Shown: positions 26,232-34,810 of the stretch, piece by piece | Position numbering within the stretch: the first letter of the stretch is position 1 | Layout: the number at the start of each line of letters is the position of its first letter | Assembly (NCBI RefSeq): GCF_002234575.2 | Contig: NZ_CP022464.2 | Span: 682,001 to 746,000 of the forward strand | Source: Enterocloster bolteae | Lineage (GTDB): Bacteria; Bacillota; Clostridia; Lachnospirales; Lachnospiraceae | DNA length: 64,000 nt | Reading direction: 5' to 3' | Program-made: the position numbers and the translations under genes | The notes under the pieces: generated by a model | The model's input: only the letters and a program-made list of their open reading frames with translations | What the model was told of the DNA's origin: nothing | The model's database searches: none

Positions 26232-27377
26232 ATGGGAGGGTATACAGGTATTCCTGTGCCTATTTTTGAGAAACGTATTCAGATAATTGCGCAATATGTT
26301 CGCGGTAATCATCTGGATGGGGCATTTATTTTTTCAGATGAGTACAGGGCGGGATTTACGACTTATTTTTCTGACTATAAACCAATCAATGTAATTGAGG
26401 AATCTCCTCAGGGAGTATTTGTGACTCCGGAAGGGAAAGTGACATTATTTCTGGGGGCCATCAATTCCCAATCGGCCAGAAGAGTGTCCTGGATTGCGGA
26501 TATCCGGAATATTGAGACACTGTCCGATTATTTTAAAGGACTCAGGGATAAGAAGGGAGGACCTCTGCTCATCGGACTGAGCGGACAGGACCTGCTTCCC
26601 GTAAAGTATTTTAAGCGTCTTAATGGCTGGCTGGTAGGAAATGATTATGTGGACATGGATGACAAGCTCACTGAGATGAGGGCTGTGAAGGAACCGGAGG
26701 AAATTGAGCTGGCCAGATACGCAGCGCACATAGGTGATATGTCTCTGAAAGCCTGCGTAGAGAAGATGAGGGAGTCAGAGGTAACGGAGATTGACCTGTG
26801 CGCTACGGCTGAATATGTGATGAAATCTAATGGCTGTGATTTAAGCTGCGCCACGGTGCTGTCCTCAGGCATGAATACTGAGGTACCTACATGGAGGCCC
26901 ACTCATAAGCGGATAGAAGATGGAGAGGCGGTAATCATTGACGTGGCTCCTGCATACAAGGGCTATGCAACGGATGTAGCTGTAACGGTAATCAATGGAA
27001 AAGCCACGGACGGTCAGAAAGCCATTTTAAAGGCATCCAGAGATGCGGTCGTTCAGTCCATTGAATGTTTAAGGCCAGGGGAACCAGCTTCCCGGATCTA
27101 TGAGATGTTTCTGCATTATGCCAGAAAAAACCATGTGGAAGAGTATTTCGAACCATATGCGAAGGGGCTTAGAGCAGTGGGACACAGCATCGGGCTGGAC
27201 TGTGTGGAAAGGCCCAATCTGGATGATGACGCTTCATTCATCATGGTTCCAGGTATGACGCTTGCCACTAAGTTTGACCTTCACGGAATGGAGTGGGGCG
27301 GACTTAGGATCGAGACCGTTATGTTGGTTGAAGAGAATGCGTGTGTTTCGTTGAACCGTTATTTGTACGATTTATAA
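26232..27377 (+). CDS. M24-fold (creatinase/prolidase-like) protein with an altered metal site
   Basis: A 381-residue protein with the creatinase N-terminal domain (1-150) and the pita-bread domain (155-375). Four of five M24 metal ligands are in place: D237 (IIDVAP), D248 (YATDVA), H318 (AVGHSIGLD) and E361 (LRIETV). The ligand Glu normally in the xIEPG segment is Lys (K347, PGMTLATKFD), seen directly against the canonical copy at the window start. A standard two-metal peptidase is therefore doubtful; a metal-free hydrolase or lyase, as in creatinase, is possible. It heads a TRAP-transporter operon, so it probably acts on the imported compound. Confidence 0.85.
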   Translation: MGGYTGIPVPIFEKRIQIIAQYVRGNHLDGAFIFSDEYRAGFTTYFSDYKPINVIEESPQGVFVTPEGKVTLFLGAINSQSARRVSWIADIRNIETLSDYFKGLRDKKGGPLLIGLSGQDLLPVKYFKRLNGWLVGNDYVDMDDKLTEMRAVKEPEEIELARYAAHIGDMSLKACVEKMRESEVTEIDLCATAEYVMKSNGCDLSCATVLSSGMNTEVPTWRPTHKRIEDGEAVIIDVAPAYKGYATDVAVTVINGKATDGQKAILKASRDAVVQSIECLRPGEPASRIYEMFLHYARKNHVEEYFEPYAKGLRAVGHSIGLDCVERPNLDDDASFIMVPGMTLATKFDLHGMEWGGLRIETVMLVEENACVSLNRYLYDL

Positions 27378-27394
27378 CGAGGGAGGAAGGAAAT

Positions 27395-28513
27395 ATGACG
27401 AGAAGATTTTTATGGGGATTATTGGCAGTTGTCATGGCATTTGGAACAGCCGGATGCGGGACAAAAGAAACACCTGCACCAGCAACTGTATCCGGGCAGC
27501 CAGCAGGAGCGGAAAAGACGGGGGGAGAGAAAAATGCAGGAGGAGAGGCAGTGACAGAGACATCTGCGTCTCAGAGTGCAAAAGATGACGGCAAGACATA
27601 TACCATAAGAATTGCCATTGTATCCAGCGACAGTCATCTGCATAATACTGTGCTGAATGAATGGGCACAGGAGGCAAAGGAAAAGACCAACGGACGGCTG
27701 ATTCTTAAAGTAATGGGAAGCAGCCAGCTGGGAGGAGAGAGAGACTATGTGGAGGGAATGCAGCTTGGCAATATAGAGATGGCCCAGGTTTCAAGCGCAG
27801 CCGTCAACGGTTTTCTCAATGATTTCTCGCTGCTGTCATTTCCGTATTTTTTCAAGGATTACGCGGAGATGGAGAAGGTGTTTAACGGACCGATGGGAGA
27901 CGAATTGTTTGCTGAACTCGAAGGAATCGGTATAAAAGGCCTTACATGGTTTTCGAATGGTTTTAGAAACGTGTATACCAAGAATACTCCGGTGACCACT
28001 CCGGCAGATATGAAGGGATTGAAGATACGTGTCATGGAGAGCGATGTAATGATAGCAACCCTGAATGCAATGGGTGCTTCAGGAACACCGATGGCGTACA
28101 GTGAGCTGTATTCAGCTATTCAACAGGGTGTAATGGACGGAGCGGAAAATGCTCTGGGAAATATTTATTCAGACGGATACTATGAGATATGCAAAAATGT
28201 GTCTTTAACGGAACATTTCGCGCCTCCCGGAGTAGTGGCTATCAGCCAGAAGTCATATGATTCCCTTCCTGATGATCTTAAAGAATACCTGACTGAATCC
28301 GCAATACGCTTTGGCAAAATGGAACGTGAGATGGACGAGAAGCTTCAGGAGGAGATGAAGAAGAAGCTGGAGGAAAAAGGTGTTCAGATTAACGAGGTGG
28401 ATAAACAGAGTTTTATTGACGCTACGGCTTCTGTTTATACGGAATACGCAGGCGGAATCAGCGATACTGTGAAAGTGCTGGCAGAAGAGGAATTGGGAAA
28501 ATCATTCAATTAA
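27395..28513 (+). CDS. TRAP transporter substrate-binding lipoprotein (DctP family)
   Basis: A 372-residue extracytoplasmic binding protein. The signal MTRRFLWGLLAVVMAFGTAGC ends in a lipobox, so it is likely a lipoprotein, as is common in Gram-positives. The DctP features are a QLGGERDYVEGMQLGNIEMA block, LLSFPYFFKDYAEMEKVFNG, the conserved Arg segment GFRNVYTKNTPVTTPADMKG, and KIRVMES. ATG 27395 follows GAGGGAGG. The ligand is probably an organic anion; it cannot be named from sequence. Confidence 0.93.
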   Translation: MTRRFLWGLLAVVMAFGTAGCGTKETPAPATVSGQPAGAEKTGGEKNAGGEAVTETSASQSAKDDGKTYTIRIAIVSSDSHLHNTVLNEWAQEAKEKTNGRLILKVMGSSQLGGERDYVEGMQLGNIEMAQVSSAAVNGFLNDFSLLSFPYFFKDYAEMEKVFNGPMGDELFAELEGIGIKGLTWFSNGFRNVYTKNTPVTTPADMKGLKIRVMESDVMIATLNAMGASGTPMAYSELYSAIQQGVMDGAENALGNIYSDGYYEICKNVSLTEHFAPPGVVAISQKSYDSLPDDLKEYLTESAIRFGKMEREMDEKLQEEMKKKLEEKGVQINEVDKQSFIDATASVYTEYAGGISDTVKVLAEEELGKSFN

Positions 28514-28529
28514 CGTGAGGGGGAGGAAA

Positions 28530-29003
28530 ATGAAAATTCTTATAAAGGCAGCAGATTTTGTCGTTGCATTTCTTCTCACAATAGCAGCCTCCTCTATGAT
28601 CATATCCATGTTTTTGCAGGTGGTATTCCGGTTTGTATTCAATTCGCCTCTGTATTGGACGGAAGAGCTGTCCCGCTATTCCTTTATCTATATTGTATTC
28701 ATAGGCGCAGCGTGGGCCGGGAAACAGGGAATGCACCTGGGAGTTGATTATTTTACTTCCAAACTACCGGAACAGGCGGTGAGGCGGCTGGCGGTAATCA
28801 TAGATCTGCTTGTTTTGGTATTTTCCGCTGTGATTGTCATTGTGGGGGCGCAGGTAATACCGATTAATTTCAAACAGTTTTCCCCTGCGCTCAATGTTCC
28901 TATGGGAGCAGTGTACGCGGCAATACCGATGGGATTTTTGCTGCTGTTTATATACTATCTGGATCATCTGATGGAAGACTTAGGAATGCGGAGACAGCTG
29001 TAA
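28530..29003 (+). CDS. TRAP transporter small permease (DctQ family)
   Basis: A 157-residue protein with four hydrophobic segments. The conserved FNSPLYWTEELSRYSFIYIV and GAAWAGKQGMHLGVD motifs are those of DctQ. It pairs with the large permease to form the membrane channel. ATG 28530 has a GGGGGAGG site; the in-frame GTG at 28515 lies upstream of that site. Confidence 0.93.
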   Translation: MKILIKAADFVVAFLLTIAASSMIISMFLQVVFRFVFNSPLYWTEELSRYSFIYIVFIGAAWAGKQGMHLGVDYFTSKLPEQAVRRLAVIIDLLVLVFSAVIVIVGAQVIPINFKQFSPALNVPMGAVYAAIPMGFLLLFIYYLDHLMEDLGMRRQL

Positions 29004-29032
29004 AGGCTGTCTCCGGGAGGAGGAGGGTAAAC

Positions 29033-30307
29033 GTGCTCGTTATACTTGCGTCTATATTTATCATACTGCTTGTTTTGGGAATGCCAATTGCATTTACCAT
29101 GGGCATCGCCTGTCTGGGGACGGTTGTATACTCCCAAATGCCCCTCAATATGCTTATAACCAGGATGTTCAGTGCCACGGATTCATTTTCGCTGATGGCG
29201 GTTCCGTTTTTTATCCTTGCAGGGGAGCTTATGAACGAGGCGGATCTGACGGATAGGATATTGAATCTGGCCCGTGCGCTGGTAGGTTTTTTAAGGGGAG
29301 GCCTGGCTATTGTCAACATCCTGGCCAGCGTTTTGTTTGCAGGGTTGTCCGGTTCAGCCACGGCAGATACAGCTGCCCTGGGTTCTCTGGAGATTCCGAT
29401 GATGGTCAAGGATGGCTATTCAAAGGAATTCAGCGTGGCGGTAACAGTGGCATCCTCTACTATTGGCCCCATTATACCACCCAGTGTCATGCTTGTGATG
29501 TATGCGGTGATTGCCAGCGTAAATATTACTAAGATACTGATTGCCGGAATTGTACCCGGGATTCTGATGGCCTTGGCCATGAGTGTTGCCGTATACTTTA
29601 TCAGCCTCAAACGCGGATATGGTACAGCTGGGACATTTTCTCTTAAAAATATAGGTAAAGCTGCAAAGCAGGCAGTCATCCCGATGCTGATGCCGATCAT
29701 TATTATGGGTGGAATCCTGTCAGGAATTTTCACGGCCACAGAGGCCGGTGTGGTGGCAGTGGTATATGCGTTTATTATCGGGATATTTGTGTATAAAACC
29801 ATTAAATTAAAGGATATCCCGAGGATACTGGTAAAGGGGGCTGCCACAACTGCTGTATCCCTCTTTATAATCGCCATGGCGTCCATATTCAGCTGGTTCC
29901 TGGCATGGGAGAGTTTTCCGGAGACCGTGGTAAATGTGATGCAGGCCCTGACTTCTAATGGGACAGTGGCCCTGTGTATGGTGATTTTGTTTCTGTTCGT
30001 ACTGGGACTTTTTGTGGAGGGAATCCCTGTGTTGATTGTATTTGCGCCCATCCTGGTACCGGCCATGGAAGCTTATGGGATTGACACGCTGTATTTCGGT
30101 ATTGTGCTGGTGCTCACCGTGTTGGTGGGTTCCATCACCCCGCCTGTGGGAAGTTTATTGTATTTGGGCTCCTCTATCGCCAAAACTACGGTCTCAAAGG
30201 CAGGTAAAGAGGTATGGATATTCGTGGCGATGATTATGTCGGTAATTGGGCTTCTTGTGATTTTTCCACAGATTGTTTTGTTTTTGCCTGATTTATTGTA
30301 TAATTAA
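29033..30307 (+). CDS. TRAP transporter large permease (DctM family)
   Basis: A 424-residue membrane protein with about twelve hydrophobic segments and a GTG start behind GGGAGGAGGAGGG. The DctM signatures are AVPFFILAGELMNEADLTDR, LFAGLSGSATADTAALGS, SSTIGPIIPPSVMLVMYAV and VGSITPPVGSLLYLGSS. It is the Na+-driven transport subunit. IclR follows 28 bp later. Confidence 0.95.
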   Translation: MLVILASIFIILLVLGMPIAFTMGIACLGTVVYSQMPLNMLITRMFSATDSFSLMAVPFFILAGELMNEADLTDRILNLARALVGFLRGGLAIVNILASVLFAGLSGSATADTAALGSLEIPMMVKDGYSKEFSVAVTVASSTIGPIIPPSVMLVMYAVIASVNITKILIAGIVPGILMALAMSVAVYFISLKRGYGTAGTFSLKNIGKAAKQAVIPMLMPIIIMGGILSGIFTATEAGVVAVVYAFIIGIFVYKTIKLKDIPRILVKGAATTAVSLFIIAMASIFSWFLAWESFPETVVNVMQALTSNGTVALCMVILFLFVLGLFVEGIPVLIVFAPILVPAMEAYGIDTLYFGIVLVLTVLVGSITPPVGSLLYLGSSIAKTTVSKAGKEVWIFVAMIMSVIGLLVIFPQIVLFLPDLLYN

Positions 30308-30335
30308 GTCAATATACGAAGGATAAGGGTGAAAC

Positions 30336-31022
30336 ATGAACAGGACTGTGTTAAGAACGGTGGAGATATTGGAGATAATTTCCAAGCATGGCGAAATATC
30401 ACTGGCAGATTTAGTGAAGATAACAGGATATCCAAAGACCAGCGTGTATGATATCCTGCACGCCCTGGAAGAGCGCGCCATGATATACAGGTGCACAGAT
30501 AAGGTCTGTTACGGCATTGGGTTCCGTGCATATGCCATCGGGCGTTCCTACTCGAAGAATTCGGATCTGCTGAGCAATTCTTACCAGTGTATGAAGGCTC
30601 TGGCAGAGGATATTGGAAAGGCGGTACTATTAGGCAAGATAGACGGTGAAAAGATTCTCTATATTGCAAAATGTGAGCCTAAGCATCCGGTTGTCATGAC
30701 GCCGTCCATCGGAGACGAGGAACCGATCAAGAACACGGCATTTGCCAAAATAGCCGAAGTGTTCACACATCATGAAAAGAAAATATGCCAGCTGTCGAAG
30801 GAGGAGAAGAACCGCATCAGGACGGAGAAACTTGCTTCCTACGGATTAGACGGCCCCGGTCCCTTTTATAACATTGCCAGTCCGATTTACAATTTCGAGA
30901 CAAGGCTGTCAGGGGTGGTCGGCGTGTTTGGTGTGAAGGAGGTAGGAGTGGACTATTCAGAGGAGCTGAAGAAGGTTCGGGAGTGCGCCGGGAAGATTTC
31001 TGAGCGATTAGGATTTATCTAA
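30336..31022 (+). CDS. IclR-family transcriptional regulator
   Basis: A 228-residue regulator. The N-terminal winged helix (VLRTVEILEIISKHGEISLA, then DLVKITGYPKTSVYDILHAL) is the DNA-binding domain; residues 75-228 form the ligand-binding GAF-like domain (GKAVLLGKIDGEKILYIAKC; GVVGVFGVKEVGVDYSEELK). As the last gene of the TRAP operon it probably controls that operon in response to the transported compound. A half-site-like ATATACGAAGGAT lies in its own 28-bp leader and resembles the operator arms at 26.1 kb. Confidence 0.9.
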   Translation: MNRTVLRTVEILEIISKHGEISLADLVKITGYPKTSVYDILHALEERAMIYRCTDKVCYGIGFRAYAIGRSYSKNSDLLSNSYQCMKALAEDIGKAVLLGKIDGEKILYIAKCEPKHPVVMTPSIGDEEPIKNTAFAKIAEVFTHHEKKICQLSKEEKNRIRTEKLASYGLDGPGPFYNIASPIYNFETRLSGVVGVFGVKEVGVDYSEELKKVRECAGKISERLGFI

Positions 31023-31040
31023 AGCAGGAACTCCAGATAC

Positions 31041-31111
31041 AAAAAAGACGGGACTGAACAAGGAATCATTTCGATTACCTTATGTTCAGTACCGTCTTTT
31101 TGATTTATTTG
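31041..31111. terminator. bidirectional terminator between convergent genes
   Basis: AAAAAGACGG...GACTGAACA pairs with TGTTCAGTA...CCGTCTTTTT, with a smaller AATC/GATT stem inside. A-run and T-run at the two ends serve both the IclR gene and the minus-strand gene. Confidence 0.85.
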
Positions 31112-31163
31112 TGCTTAGCCTGTCTGCGGCAGGTCTGCGCCAGTCTCTGGGAGGATCGTCATA

Positions 31164-32816
31164 TTACTGCCCGGACTGGTCAAATTCCAGATTGTCAAAG
31201 GACGACGCGGAGCAGATTCCGGACGGGTCATCCATGTACTCCAGGGCCACTTTGTCTCCTGGCTGGGTCAGGGCCAGCTCGTTACTCAGGTCATAGGACA
31301 CGGTGAAGATATAGTCCTGTTTTTCCTCCAGTATCAGTTTATAGGTGACAGTGTTGTCTATGGTTTCGCTGGCAATGCGCAGGACAGTGCCCTCCTCCTT
31401 GGAAATGGTCTGGCCGGTGGTAATGTTCACTCCGGCGTTTCCGCGCACCTGGCGGAAATTGCGCAGGGCGCTGTCAATGGTCTCTCCGGTTCCCACATTG
31501 GTATAGTTGGAGACAGACACAAAGGCGTACTGTTTAATCAGGCCCGCATTATCCTTTAAGGTCATGAAGTAGGTGGGCTGTCCGTCCAGATTGATAATCA
31601 TTGGGAAGGAGGCCCGGTAGCCAAACTGCTGGACTTTTCCTTCCGCAGAGCTCTGGGCTGCCATTTCAGTTGCGCCGCTCATCTGGTAGATGTTGGATTC
31701 CTTGGTCACCATGTCCACCAGTATGAAGCCAATGGCTGATTCATCGGATCCCACGCTGGTTAGGCCTGTGAACAGGTAACAGCGGGCGCCGTTATAGATG
31801 ATGATATCACCCTGGCTGGGGCGGAATTTGTCCTGGTTGGAGAAGTTGAAAATGCCGTGCACATAGACACCCTGGTTCTGTATCTGCTGCATTACAAAAT
31901 TCTCAGGCTGTACGCGGTCCACCCAATCCGGCAGTGTGGCGATGGTATAATGGGTGGTCTCTCCTGTGGTGGCATTGACCGTCAGCACTCCGTCGGCCTC
32001 CGGCAGGTTAAAGAGCCAGCGGTTTTGATAGGAGGTAATGACCCAGTAAGGAACGCCGTCATCATCCAGCTCAAAGGAATAGTCTGTAAGACCTTTAAAG
32101 AGTCCGCCGCCAAAGAAGCGCACATGGCGGTTTAAGTCGTCTAACAGGTAGGCGTTGGCCTGGTATTTGATTTTATAGTCTGTTACCAGGGTTACGTCGC
32201 TGACATCACTGGCCGACACCACGATATAACCCGCGGAGCCGTCCATGTTTTTAAGCCATTTGAAGAAGCCGGAATGCTCCAGGGGAACGACCCATACCAG
32301 TTTTCCGTCTACCTTCTGGATGACAGGGGTACCCAGGATGACCTGGCTTCCCAGGCCGGGATTTTCGCCCACCTTCTTATCGGCCAGCTCTCTTGCCAGA
32401 CTCTTGTCCACGATTGGAAGCTGGTCCAAAGCAAGGGGCTGTACCGTATCCGTGAATTCTGATACGGCCGGGACGCCTAACTGGTCCCTGTAGGCCTTGT
32501 AATTAAAAAGGGGCATGGACAGGATGGAAACGCCAAAATACAGTACCCAAAGGATGGCGAGAAGGACGAAGCCCCTTTTATAACCCCTTACACTTTTGTC
32601 AATGCTGATCTGCGGGCGGCCGTATTCATTGGCACCTACCCGGACACTGCCCAGGGCTACGAAAAAGTTCAGCACCACATAGCAGCTGATGATGAAACAC
32701 CATGAAAATGCCCCATCCGGATACAGGGGATTCAGATTGGGCCCCTGGAAAATGATCAAAATAAAAAAGATGGCGGTAAGCGCCAGGTTTAACAAGAATT
32801 GTGTCTTTTTCTTCAT
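31164..32816 (-). CDS. membrane-anchored protein of unknown function with a large external domain
   Basis: A 550-residue protein. Two hydrophobic segments lie at the N-terminus (LALTAIFFILIIFQGP; CFIISCYVVLNFFVALG), and a third near residues 85-105 (GFVLLAILWVLYFGVSILSM). The remaining 440 residues are hydrophilic with a beta-rich look and no cysteine motif. Stretches such as KLVWVVPLEHSGFFKWL and PYWVITSYQNRW, followed by VNATTGETTHY, resemble the extracellular part of conserved hypothetical membrane proteins of Lachnospiraceae; I do not recognise a named domain. The ATG at 32816 has GGAGG directly upstream, better than the ATG at 32828. Confidence 0.8.
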   Translation of the reverse strand: MKKKTQFLLNLALTAIFFILIIFQGPNLNPLYPDGAFSWCFIISCYVVLNFFVALGSVRVGANEYGRPQISIDKSVRGYKRGFVLLAILWVLYFGVSILSMPLFNYKAYRDQLGVPAVSEFTDTVQPLALDQLPIVDKSLARELADKKVGENPGLGSQVILGTPVIQKVDGKLVWVVPLEHSGFFKWLKNMDGSAGYIVVSASDVSDVTLVTDYKIKYQANAYLLDDLNRHVRFFGGGLFKGLTDYSFELDDDGVPYWVITSYQNRWLFNLPEADGVLTVNATTGETTHYTIATLPDWVDRVQPENFVMQQIQNQGVYVHGIFNFSNQDKFRPSQGDIIIYNGARCYLFTGLTSVGSDESAIGFILVDMVTKESNIYQMSGATEMAAQSSAEGKVQQFGYRASFPMIINLDGQPTYFMTLKDNAGLIKQYAFVSVSNYTNVGTGETIDSALRNFRQVRGNAGVNITTGQTISKEEGTVLRIASETIDNTVTYKLILEEKQDYIFTVSYDLSNELALTQPGDKVALEYMDDPSGICSASSFDNLEFDQSGQ

Positions 32817-32863
32817 AAAATCCTCCATTTCTTAACATCTTTTTAGCAGAAGTCTTATAGAGC

Positions 32864-32891
32864 ATTATATATCATGTGGAAATAAATACAA
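32864..32891 (-). promoter_or_regulatory. promoter of the minus-strand membrane protein
   Basis: Read on the minus strand: TTGTAT (32891-32886), a 16-bp spacer and TATAAT (32869-32864). Confidence 0.55.
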
Positions 32892-32947
32892 GGGGGAAAA
32901 GCTGGTGGCTTCATAAAGAATGTGTGAAGAAAATACTTTGCAAACCA

Positions 32948-32960
32948 ATCACCCGGTGAT
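32948..32960. promoter_or_regulatory. short palindrome upstream of the TraX-like gene
   Basis: ATCACC-C-GGTGAT is a perfect 6-bp inverted repeat lying between TTGCAA (near 32938) and a weak TAAGAT box, so it could be an operator within the spacer of the TraX-like gene promoter. Confidence 0.35.
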
Positions 32961-33001
32961 AAGATAAATAGATAGATTAGATATAAGGAAGGAATGAAGG
33001 C

Positions 33002-33790
33002 ATGCCGTTCAGCAGAAAGAAACCGGAAATACAGGTAGGATTAAGCGGTACCGCCCTGAAATATATTGCCATGGCCACCATGCTTGCGGACCATATTGGA
33101 GCTGTGCTGCTGGAACGGATTGTATACTACCGGGGGAACCTGGAACAGGTCGCCATGCTCATGACATCCCAATGGGGGGATACCCTTTATTGGCTGTGGC
33201 GGATGCTCAGAACAGTTGGGAGGATTGCATTTCCCATTTACTGCTTTTTGCTGGTGGAGGGATTCCTTCATACAAGGGACTGGCGCAGATACTGGCTCAG
33301 GATGGCTGCGTTTGCGCTTATCTCGGAAATTCCTTTCCGCCTGGCTGTGTGGAATACGTGGGCCGGGGGAAGCAGCAACGTGTACGTTGAGCTGGCAATC
33401 GGGCTGCTGGTGCTCCGGGGCCTGAAACAGAGCGAGGGCTTAACACAGCCGCGCCGCGCCGCCGGGATGGCGGCCGTAATCGGAGGCGGATGTCTGGCCG
33501 CTGTGTTTTTGAAGGCGGATTACGACATGGATGGGATACTAATTATCTCATTGTTTTATCTCCTGCGGGAGAAGCGCATTGTCCAGGTGATGTCCGGCGG
33601 TATCCTGTCTTTACTGGAATCCTGGAATATATGTTATGGGGCAGGGATTCTGTCTGCTGTTCCCCTGTATTTTTACAACGGAAAAAAGGGACAGGCTCCA
33701 TGGAAATACGCCTTCTATTGGTTTTACCCGCTGCATTTAATGGTACTGTTTTTCATACGGCTGTATGTGGTAGGAATTCCTCTCGGATAA
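33002..33790 (+). CDS. TraX-family membrane protein
   Basis: A 262-residue polytopic protein (seven or more hydrophobic segments) of the TraX family, named for the F-pilin acetylase but common in Firmicutes chromosomes with an unknown acceptor. The family pattern is LKYIAMATMLADHIGAVLLE near the start, GRIAFPIYCFLLVEGFLHTRD in the middle and FYWFYPLHLMVLFFIRL at the end. The start has a GGAAGGAATGAAGGC site. No conjugation genes are near, so a housekeeping or surface acetylation role is more likely. Confidence 0.85.
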   Translation: MPFSRKKPEIQVGLSGTALKYIAMATMLADHIGAVLLERIVYYRGNLEQVAMLMTSQWGDTLYWLWRMLRTVGRIAFPIYCFLLVEGFLHTRDWRRYWLRMAAFALISEIPFRLAVWNTWAGGSSNVYVELAIGLLVLRGLKQSEGLTQPRRAAGMAAVIGGGCLAAVFLKADYDMDGILIISLFYLLREKRIVQVMSGGILSLLESWNICYGAGILSAVPLYFYNGKKGQAPWKYAFYWFYPLHLMVLFFIRLYVVGIPLG

Positions 33791-33888
33791 TTCCGGGGCA
33801 TGCCGGTTTAAAACGGACAAAACTGTTTTGGTTTGCGCAGGGGATTTATCCGGCAGACCCATTATAAAAAGAGATGTATGAGGTTTAT

Positions 33889-34614
33889 ATGGCAAAGACA
33901 AAATATAATGAGATTTATATGGCGCTCCGGGAAAAGATGGAGGATGGGACCTACGGGTTCCAGGAACTGCTGCCCTCGGAAAATACCCTGGTAAAGGAGT
34001 TTGACTGTTCAAGGAATACCATCCGCCGGGCCATCGGGCAGCTGGCGTCGGAAGGATACGTGCAGAGTATCCACGGCAAGGGAGTGAGAATCATTTACCA
34101 GCCCGGACAGCAGCAGTCGGAGTTCATACTGGGCGGCATAGAGAGCCTGAAGGAAGCAGTGGCCAGGAACAGGAAGAACTATACCACCAGGGTGGTCTGT
34201 TTCGCGGAGCTGACCGTGGATGAGACCATACAAAGGAGGACCACCTTTCCTGTGGGAGCCCAGATTTATTATATCCAGCGTGTGCGCTGCATTGAGGGGG
34301 AAGCCTTAATCATTGACCACAACTATTTCTTAAAGGATGTGGTACGGGACCTGACACCGGAGATCGCGGAGCGTTCCATCTATGAATATATGGAAAAGGA
34401 CCTGGGTGAAAGCATTGTGACCACCAAGAGGAAAATGACCGTGGAGCGCGTCAACCAGATTGATGAAACGTATCTGGATTTAAAGGATTATAATTGTATG
34501 GCAGTGGTGAGCAGCATGACCTATAACAAGGAGGGAGTCATGTTTGAGTTCACCCAGTCCAGGCACAGACCGGACCGGTTCGTATTTTACGATCTGGCCC
34601 ATCGGACAAAGTAG
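33889..34614 (+). CDS. treR: GntR-family trehalose operon repressor
   Basis: A 241-residue regulator with an N-terminal GntR winged helix (MAKTKYNEIYMALREKMEDG; LLPSENTLVKEFDCSRNTIR; GQLASEGYVQSIHGKG) and a C-terminal UTRA ligand domain (IYYIQRVRCIEGEALIIDHN...SSMTYNKEGVMFEFTQSRHR). The order treR-treP-treC and the two TTGTTTAAACAA operators just downstream identify it as TreR, which releases DNA when trehalose-6-P is present. ATG 33889 has a better ribosome site than ATG 33874. Confidence 0.93.
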   Translation: MAKTKYNEIYMALREKMEDGTYGFQELLPSENTLVKEFDCSRNTIRRAIGQLASEGYVQSIHGKGVRIIYQPGQQQSEFILGGIESLKEAVARNRKNYTTRVVCFAELTVDETIQRRTTFPVGAQIYYIQRVRCIEGEALIIDHNYFLKDVVRDLTPEIAERSIYEYMEKDLGESIVTTKRKMTVERVNQIDETYLDLKDYNCMAVVSSMTYNKEGVMFEFTQSRHRPDRFVFYDLAHRTK

Positions 34615-34624
34615 GTAAATCAAG

Positions 34625-34672
34625 GCATCGGAGAACAGGGAGCTTCAGGCAAATGTTCGTCCGGTGCTTTTT
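34625..34672 (+). terminator. treR terminator
   Basis: GCATCGGA plus GAAC pair with GTTC plus TCCGGTGC (one wobble, one bulge), followed by TTTTT (34668-34672). Confidence 0.75.
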
Positions 34673-34715
34673 AGGTACAGAATGTGAAAAACACCGGAAA
34701 AAGTCAAAATCATTA

Positions 34716-34744
34716 TTGACAAACTTGTTTAAACAAGATATAAT
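34716..34744 (+). promoter_or_regulatory. treP promoter
   Basis: A consensus promoter: TTGACA (34716-34721), a 17-bp spacer and TATAAT (34739-34744). The spacer contains the first TreR operator. Confidence 0.9.
34724..34737. promoter_or_regulatory. TreR operator 1
   Basis: Perfect 14-bp palindrome CTTGTTTAAACAAG inside the -35/-10 spacer; repressor binding here would exclude RNA polymerase. Confidence 0.88.
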
Positions 34745-34758
34745 CCAAATATAAGGTA

Positions 34759-34772
34759 CTTGTTTAAACAAG
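34759..34772. promoter_or_regulatory. TreR operator 2
   Basis: An identical CTTGTTTAAACAAG palindrome just after the expected transcription start, 35 bp centre to centre from operator 1. Confidence 0.88.
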
Positions 34773-34810
34773 ATGCTGTTTCGTGGTCAGATTCATAGGA
34801 GGTATTGAAC

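Noticed and set aside
33002..33790. TraX-like gene as a sign of a conjugative element
   Set aside because: No relaxase, coupling protein, integrase or attachment site is nearby, and chromosomal TraX-like genes are common in Firmicutes.
33818..33830. CAAAACTGTTTTG palindrome upstream of treR as a TreR operator
   Set aside because: It does not match the TTGTTTAAACAA sites and lies far from a promoter; probably part of a weak end structure of the TraX-like gene.
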